Positions 27,873-33,422 of a DNA stretch of 33,422 bases are shown piece by piece. The stretch comes from Chara braunii (Eukaryota; Streptophyta; Charophyceae; Charales; Characeae), in contig BFEA01000604.1 of NCBI GenBank assembly GCA_003427395.1, positions 155,623-189,044 on the forward strand, read 5' to 3'. Under the pieces are notes generated by a model. That model had not been told where the DNA came from. It saw only the letters and a program-made list of their open reading frames with translations, and made no database searches. Numbering within the stretch: the first letter of the stretch is position 1; each line of letters starts with the position of its first letter. The translations under genes and the position numbers were made by a program.

Positions 27873-28441
27873 GGGTCGCAACTACCCCTACTTCAAGGCC
27901 ATGTGGGGAAGCGAGCGCGCGCGAACAGGAAACTCCCAAACCACATGAGCCTATGGCAGAGGTTGCAGGCCCGTGCCTAGCTAGCTGTCCAGAGACTGCT
28001 TGTGTTAGCGTCCCTCTAGGTACGTCCCTCACAGGTGTGGCAGAAGAGCTGAAGGAGAGGATGCCAGCCTGGGCCAAAATGAAGAAGGAAAGCAAGGGAC
28101 AACTAATCTTAGTCGATGTAGAGGTGTTTAGAAGTAGAGTAGGGACCCTTATAGACTCAGGGGCCACCCGCAGTTACATGAGCCGTAGAGCGCTGAAGAA
28201 GCTGAGGCTAGGACTAAAAGTCCAAAAGTTAGCAAACCCCATAGTCAGTGTCCTCGCAGACAACCACACAATGCATGTTGAGGACTACGTAGAGGGAGTC
28301 CAGGTATACTTTCGCCTAGGGAAGAATGGGAAGGTGGAGAAAATTCTCCATTCCCTGACTCTCCTCGTTCAGGATGGCCTTCCTTTCGACATGGTGTTAG
28401 GAATGGATTGGGGAGAGGCGCAGGGGCCACACTCCACTTGA
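27812..28441 (+). pseudogene. Element 2 protease region, frameshifted at its end
   Basis: Overlaps the end of gag by about 60 bp in a different frame, as expected if Pol is made by frameshifting. It carries the retropepsin active site GTLIDSGATRSYMS (near 28143) and the second motif FDMVLGMDW (near 28387). Shortly after, around 28410-28440, the frame ends and the following Pol sequence continues in another frame from 28408 (GATLHLREHECRL), indicating a 1-base indel. The protease core itself appears intact. Confidence 0.85.
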
Positions 28442-30074
28442 GAGAGCATGAGTGTAGGCTCCCTAGTCCGTCAGGCGAGGTTAAGACTGCCCGCCTGTTT
28501 CATGTGTCAGGTGTAGATAACACCTTGGCACATTGTTGTCTCAGTGCTCCCGCGTTCGCACGACTAGTGAAAAAGGAGCAATTAGAAGACCAGGTCTTTG
28601 TAGTTTATGTCAGACCTGTGACTGAGGCTAAGGAAGAGGTAAGTTCCACAGATCCAACCATTGCCAAGCTGATGGAGGAGTTTAAAGACTTGACAGAGTC
28701 GCCGACAAGAGTAGCGTCGCGACCCATCCAGCATAGGATAGAGATAGAGCTTGGCAGTAGGACTCCTAAGGGAGCAGTCTAGAAGATGTCCCCTAGGGAG
28801 TTAGAGGAGCTACGCAAGCAGTTAGACGAGCTCCTCGAGAACGGTTGGATCAGGCCTAGTTCGTCTCCTTTTGGAGCACCAGTCTTGTTTGTCCCCAAGA
28901 AGGAAGGAGAGCTTCGTATGTGTATAGACTATAGGGGTTTGAATGCGATTACTGTGAAGAATGTTGAACCACTGCCCAAGATAGTCGATCTTCTAGATCG
29001 GGTGCAGGGTTGTAAGTATTTCTCTAAGATAGATCTAAAGTCCGGTTATCATCAGATAGAAGTCCATCCTGATGACCAATACAAGACTGCGGTCCATCCT
29101 GATGACCAGTACAAGACTGCGGTCCGGACTGATATGGGCATTATGAGTTTATAGTGATACCCTTTGGACTGACCAACGCGCCAGCAACGTTTCAGCGATG
29201 TATGGACGATCTGTTTAGGCCGTGGTTAGACAAGTTTGTAGTAGTTTATTTAGATGACATCTTAATTTTCAGCAAGACCCTCCAGGAGCATCAGGGTCAT
29301 CTGAGGCAGGTTTTGGAGAAGTTGAGAGAGTCAAACTTCAAGATCAACGCGAAGAAGTGTGAGTGGGCCAAGACACAAGTTCTGTACTTGGGCCACGTAT
29401 TAGATGGAGATGGGATCAAACCCGAGGACAACAAGATAGCGGCAATCAGAGACTGGCCGACGCCCCGCACATTAACAGAGTTGCGGTCGTTCTTAGGCCT
29501 AGCTAATTACTATAGAAAGTTCATGAGGAACTTTTCTACTATCGCCGCTCCTTTGCGCAGGTTGCTTAAGAAAGAGGCAATCAGGCAATGGGACAAAGAT
29601 TGTACGTCTGCGCTAAAGAGACTGAAGCGCGCGTTAATAGAATACCCCGTCTTCAAGGTAGCTGATCCGTCCTTGCCATTTGTCGTTACCACGGACGCCA
29701 TTTGTCGTTACCATGGAATAGGCACCGTGTTGCAGCAAGACGACGACAACTGCTATAGACCCGTAGAGTTCATGTCAGCGAGGATGCCTTCAGAGAAGGT
29801 TGCTACCTCAACGTACGAGAGGGAACTCTACGCTCTCAGGCAAGCTTTAGAGCACTGGAAGCATTATCTGCTTGGGAGGCACTTCAAAGTATATTCTGAC
29901 TATGAGACGCTTAGATGGTTAAAGACCCAGACCAAGATGACACCTAAGCTAACCAGGTGGGCCGCTGAGATAGATCAATACAACTTTGAGCTCAAGGCAG
30001 TGAAGGGCAAGGACAACGTAGTTGCGGACGCTCTGAGTAGGAGGTCAGACTACTTTGGAGCCATAGTACGCTAG
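28408..30074 (+). pseudogene. Element 2 reverse transcriptase and RNase H, broken
   Basis: The linker runs to a TAG at about 28780-28782, then [37 protein letters not shown] and [16 protein letters not shown] 30-bp in-frame tandem duplication (29062-29121) repeats [11 protein letters not shown] one-base deletion near 29136 shifts the frame, and IPFGLTNAPATFQRCMDDL and the catalytic VVYLDDILIF (near 29245) continue from 29154. RNase H follows with TTDA, YERELYALRQAL and YSDYETLRWL, ending VVADALSRR. A 16-bp duplication (29676-29691 and 29698-29713) disturbs the residues just after the first RNase H Asp. The frame stops at 30072-30074. Confidence 0.9.
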
Positions 30075-31260
30075 CTGGATATAGGGAGAGACCTACAGGA
30101 GAAAGTGAGACAAGCGTATGCGCAGGACCCTATCTATAGCGACCTCCTAAAGACAGTTAGAGAGGCACCATAGACTGAACCAGATTACCGCACTACAGAC
30201 GGGTTGTTGTTTGAGAAGACTAACGTATTCGACCGTCTATGCGTTCTCAACAGCGAGGAGATCCGCAGTGTAATCCTAGGGGAATGCCACGATATAGAGG
30301 GACATTTCGGTTGGCAAAAGACTTTAGCCAATCTAATACATGCGTATACCTCGCCAAGAATGAAGAATGACTGCATAGAGTGCCAGCGGAACAAGACCAC
30401 TACGCGTGCCCCTCTAGGTCTCCTCAGACCCTTGCCTATTCCTGATCAGCCGGGAGACTCAGTGTCCATAGACTTCATGGATACTCAGGTCAAGAGTAGA
30501 CATGGTAAGAGCCAAGTCATGGTCATAGTTGACCGATTTAGCAAGTATGCTGTTTTTGTTCCTTTGCCTGCAAAGGCACGCACATAATTAGTTATTCAGA
30601 AGTTTTTTTATCATTGGGTTAGTGAGAACGGAGTTCCATTATCCATAGTTAGCGATAGAGATAGTCGTTTCACCAGCCAGAACTGGCAAGAACTCATGAG
30701 AGTTTATGGGTCAAAGTTATTAATGTCATCTGGCCGTCATCCAGAGACCAACGGTCAGACAAAACAGATGAACAAGATCCTACAGCAAGTTCTGCGCACG
30801 TACATTAGACGTAACCAAATCAACTGGGATGAGATGTTGCCTAAGGTAGCTAGTGCATACAATAACAGCGTGCATCTCTCCACCTGTCGCACTCCCAATG
30901 AGCTGCACAAGTCCTTTAGACCACGCAGACCGTTCGAAGGACTGAACCGGGATCAGATTCACAGGCTACCGCCCGGAACCAGGGAGTTCGCGATACAGCA
31001 CGAGAAGGAGCTAACTACAGTTGTTGAGAACCTCAGGAAGGCCCAACACAGAATGGTAGAACAGGCCAATAAGCACCGTCGCCCCTCGCAGTTTCAAGTA
31101 GGCAACTTAGTCTTGGTCAAGTCTAAACATCTCACAGAAGTTACTGCCTGCATATAGAGGGTCGTGGCCGGTTCTAGAAGTCAAGGGCGGAGAGGATGGA
31201 CTGTCCTACACTATAGAGATTCCAGCGCACCTCCACACTTATCCTGTATTTCATGCCTCA
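30075..31260 (+). pseudogene. Element 2 integrase, catalytic Glu replaced by Lys
   Basis: Continues in the RNase H frame through stops at 30072 and about 30171. The zinc-binding part shows CHDIEGHFGWQKTLANLIH and CIECQRNK, with a shortened segment between them. Core: Asp in SIDFMD (30471-30473), a TAA at 30585-30587, then Asp in SIVSDRDSRF (30654-30656). The residue 36 positions on is Lys (30762-30764, AAA) in GQTKQMN, where the family has the catalytic Glu, a G-to-A change. A frameshift near 31135 leads to the GPF/Y-like module LPAYRGSWPVLEVKGGEDG in another frame, ending near HASKLLP. Inactive as it stands. Confidence 0.9.
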
Positions 31261-31263
31261 AAG

Positions 31264-31677
31264 TTGTTGCCGTGTGTCACAAGTCAACAGTTCCCTTCAA
31301 GAAGATCCATGATCCCCCCGGATATGGACGGAAGTTATGACATTGACGGCATTGTAGATGAGGATGTGTTCAGAACAGGAGGTAGAGGTCGTCCCCAGAA
31401 ACAGTATAAGGTCCGGTTTGCTTATCAGGAACCGGAAGACGACCGCTGGTTTACAACGACAGAATTTCTAGAAACAGCTCCCGACATAGTCAGAGCCTAT
31501 GAGCGTGATAAGAAGGGTAAAGGTCCTGCTTGGACTGAAATATTCTCGGAGGACCTTGAATTTCTAGAAACAGCTCCCGACATTTGCAGTAGCAGATGCC
31601 GATCCCAGGGTTCGATCCCTAGACCTTGCCCTACCTGTGTACAATACCTGTGTAGACCCCGAGAGTTGAACCTGTGA
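31264..31677 (+). pseudogene. Element 2 integrase C-terminus with chromodomain
   Basis: Open in the frame of the GPF/Y module. About 31339-31500 encodes a chromodomain: DIDGIVDEDVF, then YKVRFAYQEPEDDRW, then TEFLETAPDIVRAYE, matching the family pattern of a three-stranded sheet and C-terminal helix; Tyr and Phe/Tyr residues sit at likely aromatic-cage positions. Chromodomains on integrases guide insertion to modified histones. The segment EFLETAPDI is repeated 32 codons later because of a 26-bp duplication (31462-31487 and 31558-31583), after which the sequence no longer looks coding. Confidence 0.8.
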
Positions 31678-32454
31678 CCTGTGTTTTCGTAAACAGTTGG
31701 TAGGCTGTCNTAGGTCCGTAGGTAGCAGGGGTTCGATCTGTAGATCTGTAGAATAGAAGTCTTAGGGAGTTCCAGAAGTCTTAGCTGTCGCCCTTCTAGA
31801 AGGTCAGCAAGTGGGCAAGTGGGTAAGTGGTGAGGCAAGTGGTGGACTAAACTGCAGTGCAATCGCAGTACGACCTCGGTAGGTTAGCAGTGAGTCTCCA
31901 CTCAGTCAGCGGTAAGGTCCAGGCAGTCCCAGTCCGGTCCAGCAAGTACCACGAGGGACTGTGAGCACCATGGGCCGATGGCAAAGGGCAGACCAACGAG
32001 TTTCAGAAGTATAAATCAAGAGGCAGCGCCCAGCCATTTTCATTCCTGCGTGAGCCATGCGGAAGCGCTGCCACAGCGACTTGTGCAAGGAGGTCTGCAG
32101 TGAGCTCGGAGCTGAAATGGGCAAGAGAGAAGGAGCGTAGCATAGCAATTGGGTAGATGTGGCCATAGCCGCCATAGCTAGAGTTAGTGTGTAGCGAGTG
32201 TTGTGTGTGTGTGTGAATTCAGAGAGTCGCATGTGGGATATCCAGGGTGATCCGGTGCATGTGAACAGTGAGTTGTTTGGGCGCTGAGTCGCCATAGCCA
32301 ATTGAAAGTGAACTCGTATCTGGATTCCATATCTCTGAGTTTTGAGTGGGCGCATGTCGCCAGTTTGCTGCGCTGCTGTTTACATGCATGAAAAGTGTGA
32401 ATGAGAGTGAGTCTGATTGCAGATCAGGACAACTAGACACAATCAAAGATAACA
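31585..32454 (+). other. Downstream region of element 2, possible 3' LTR remnant
   Basis: No coding sequence supported. AAGTGGGCAAGTGGGTAAGTGG-type purine-rich repeats at 31806-31845 could be a polypurine tract. TATAAAT at 32010-32016 with GC-rich sequence downstream resembles an LTR promoter, and a (GT)n stretch lies near 32200-32214. One ambiguous base is at 31710. Without a matching 5' LTR the borders are undefined. Confidence 0.4.
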
Positions 32455-32890
32455 CTCTAACCCTCAAAAACTGGCTAATCCTCCCCCCTTCATGCAATAA
32501 CTCCAATCCCACCCTCCTAACATAACCACTAACCCACCTCCAACTAACCCTAACTAAACACCCACCACCCACCCCTTACAATTCCTCCAGCAACCACCAC
32601 ATCCACCTCACATGCCCCATCTCTCACACCATCTTCTACCCCCACCCCGCCAAAGCCTCCCTCCACCCAAACACCTCAACCTCAGAAACACCCCCCCCGC
32701 ACACCAGGAACCAGATCCTCAGGTAAACAGGAACTAACACACTCATACACACCCCAGCAAACACCTTCCCCTCACCCAGCCACCAGACGTCCTGAGCTCC
32801 GGACCCATCGCCCCAGACCAACACCTAAGCCCCTAACCAGACCAGCCCAAATCCCACAAGCCCCGGCCTCCACTTAGACACAAACCACCC
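32455..32890. repeat. C/A-rich, G-poor low-complexity stretch
   Basis: For over 400 bp the plus strand is dominated by C, A and T with few G, including many ACCC, CCACC and CTAACC words and a few telomere-like AACCCTAAC strings. Minus-strand frames are consequently Gly/Val/Trp-rich and probably not genes. Confidence 0.7.
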
Positions 32891-33422
32891 TTTTTCTGGT
32901 CACAGTCTCAAAAATGCTGTCTTCCAGTCCATAGGGGGTACAGACCGAAAAAGGTGTAAACTAGAGGGAAAGTCTCCAGTTTCACAATAAGGAACGCAGC
33001 AACCAAATCCGATAAAAAAGTATAGTAGTCCAGGATAACTTAGGCAGGGGTGAGGGGAGGTACATCCTTCTGGCAGGAAGTAATCAATGCCGTCCCTTGG
33101 GCTTTCCTACCGTAAAGGGGAAGAGCGTGTGTGAGTCCCATATGTATTACCTTTGACTTGCCGGACAATGCCAGTGGAATAGGAACCAGACTGATGCTCC
33201 CCAGAATGGAAAAGGAGCCAGAACCATAAGGTTCTGTTTTTTGAAAAAAAAAAAAAAAGAATACCCACCATTGAAACTTGTGCAAGGAAAATAAGCAACA
33301 GCGAGATGACAATTCCAGATTACACCATCACATTGAAAGCCAGATAGTCACACTGTGTCCAGAGAGCAGCATTGCACCAATAATACACCAATGGAGGTTC
33401 GTAGTACTGAAAACCAATGTCA
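32891..33422. other. Unassigned right end of the window
   Basis: AT-balanced sequence with a poly(A) run at about 33244-33258 and no supported gene, tRNA or element boundary. The poly(A) run could be the tail of a retroposed copy on the plus strand, but no non-LTR element or SINE body was recognised before it. Confidence 0.5.

Larger units (their letters stand above)
25581..32450 (+). mobile_element. Ty3/gypsy chromovirus-like element 2, degenerate, 5' end not found
   Basis: Gag, protease, RT, RNase H, integrase and chromodomain occur in order on the plus strand. A chromodomain after integrase marks the chromovirus branch, whose members use it to choose chromatin targets. At least six stops or frameshifts and a mutated integrase residue make it non-functional. 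No PBS or 5' LTR is recognisable between element 1 and gag; these may lie left of 717, because element 1 inserted between. A TATA-bearing region after the chromodomain may be 3' LTR, but its borders cannot be set without the other copy. Confidence 0.8.

Noticed and set aside
31585-31640. tRNA-like T-arm (GGGTTCGATCCC)
   Set aside because: Only a T-arm/B-box-like word is present; no A box, anticodon arm or acceptor stem can be drawn around it. A second GGGGTTCGAT near 31729 also lacks a cloverleaf.
32219-32824. Minus-strand Gly/Trp/Val-rich frames
   Set aside because: They arise from the G-poor plus strand; no start context, domain or exon structure is convincing.
33244-33258. Poly(A) tail of a LINE or SINE
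   Set aside because: No element body, target-site duplication or promoter boxes were recognised upstream.

Overview
This window looks like nuclear DNA of a large, repeat-rich plant-lineage genome. It contains no host gene that I can support. Gag and Pol sequences, a tRNA-Asp-type primer site and a chromodomain integrase all point to green-lineage Ty3/gypsy retrotransposons. The coding style, gene order and GC content suggest a streptophyte alga such as Chara, but that is inference; no host marker is present.

Layout. (1) 1-717 is non-coding flank with an AG microsatellite and a TTGACC-rich array. (2) 718-25580 is one giant LTR retrotransposon (element 1, about 24.9 kb). It has unusually long LTRs, 718-7180 and 19149-25580 (6463 and 6432 bp). 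The candidate target-site duplication is ACCGG at 713-717 and 25580-25584; its last repeat overlaps the LTR end by one base, so 4 bp (CCGG) is the strict version. (3) 25581-33422 is right flank holding the body of a second, chromodomain-type Ty3/gypsy element (element 2), followed by a possible LTR remnant, a G-poor C-rich stretch and unassigned sequence. The matching target sites mean that 717 and about 25581 were adjacent before element 1 inserted, so element 1 landed just upstream of element 2's gag.

Element 1. Each LTR has about 1 kb of U3 ending in a TATA box held in the loop of a perfect inverted repeat. The U3 carries an array of strong hairpins. Downstream come four further tandem arrays with different unit sequences, each also forming short hairpins, and then two same-strand open frames (about 181 and 150-165 codons) of unknown function inside the LTR itself. 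After the LTR come a tRNA-Asp-type PBS, a 2.4 kb block of small overlapping ORFs containing four to five diverged copies of one unknown domain, and a broken gag (zinc knuckle), protease, RT, RNase H and integrase (D,D-35-E retained). A 47-bp-unit array (with a 120-N gap), a 2.9 kb non-coding tail with a possible antisense gene, and a GGGGTTTGGTATG tract directly before the 3' LTR complete it. Gag-pol is broken by many stops and frameshifts, so any recent movement would have needed proteins supplied in trans.

Element 2. Gag with a zinc knuckle, protease, RT, RNase H, integrase with a GPF/Y-like module, and a chromodomain can all be followed in order. It carries several stops and frameshifts, and the catalytic Glu of its integrase is Lys. 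Its 5' LTR and PBS were not found.

Caution: the two LTRs are indistinguishable over about 5.2 kb, including eight ambiguous bases at equivalent positions, although the U3 portions differ by roughly 3-4 percent plus indels. The identical part may come from assembly or consensus copying and should not be used to date the element.
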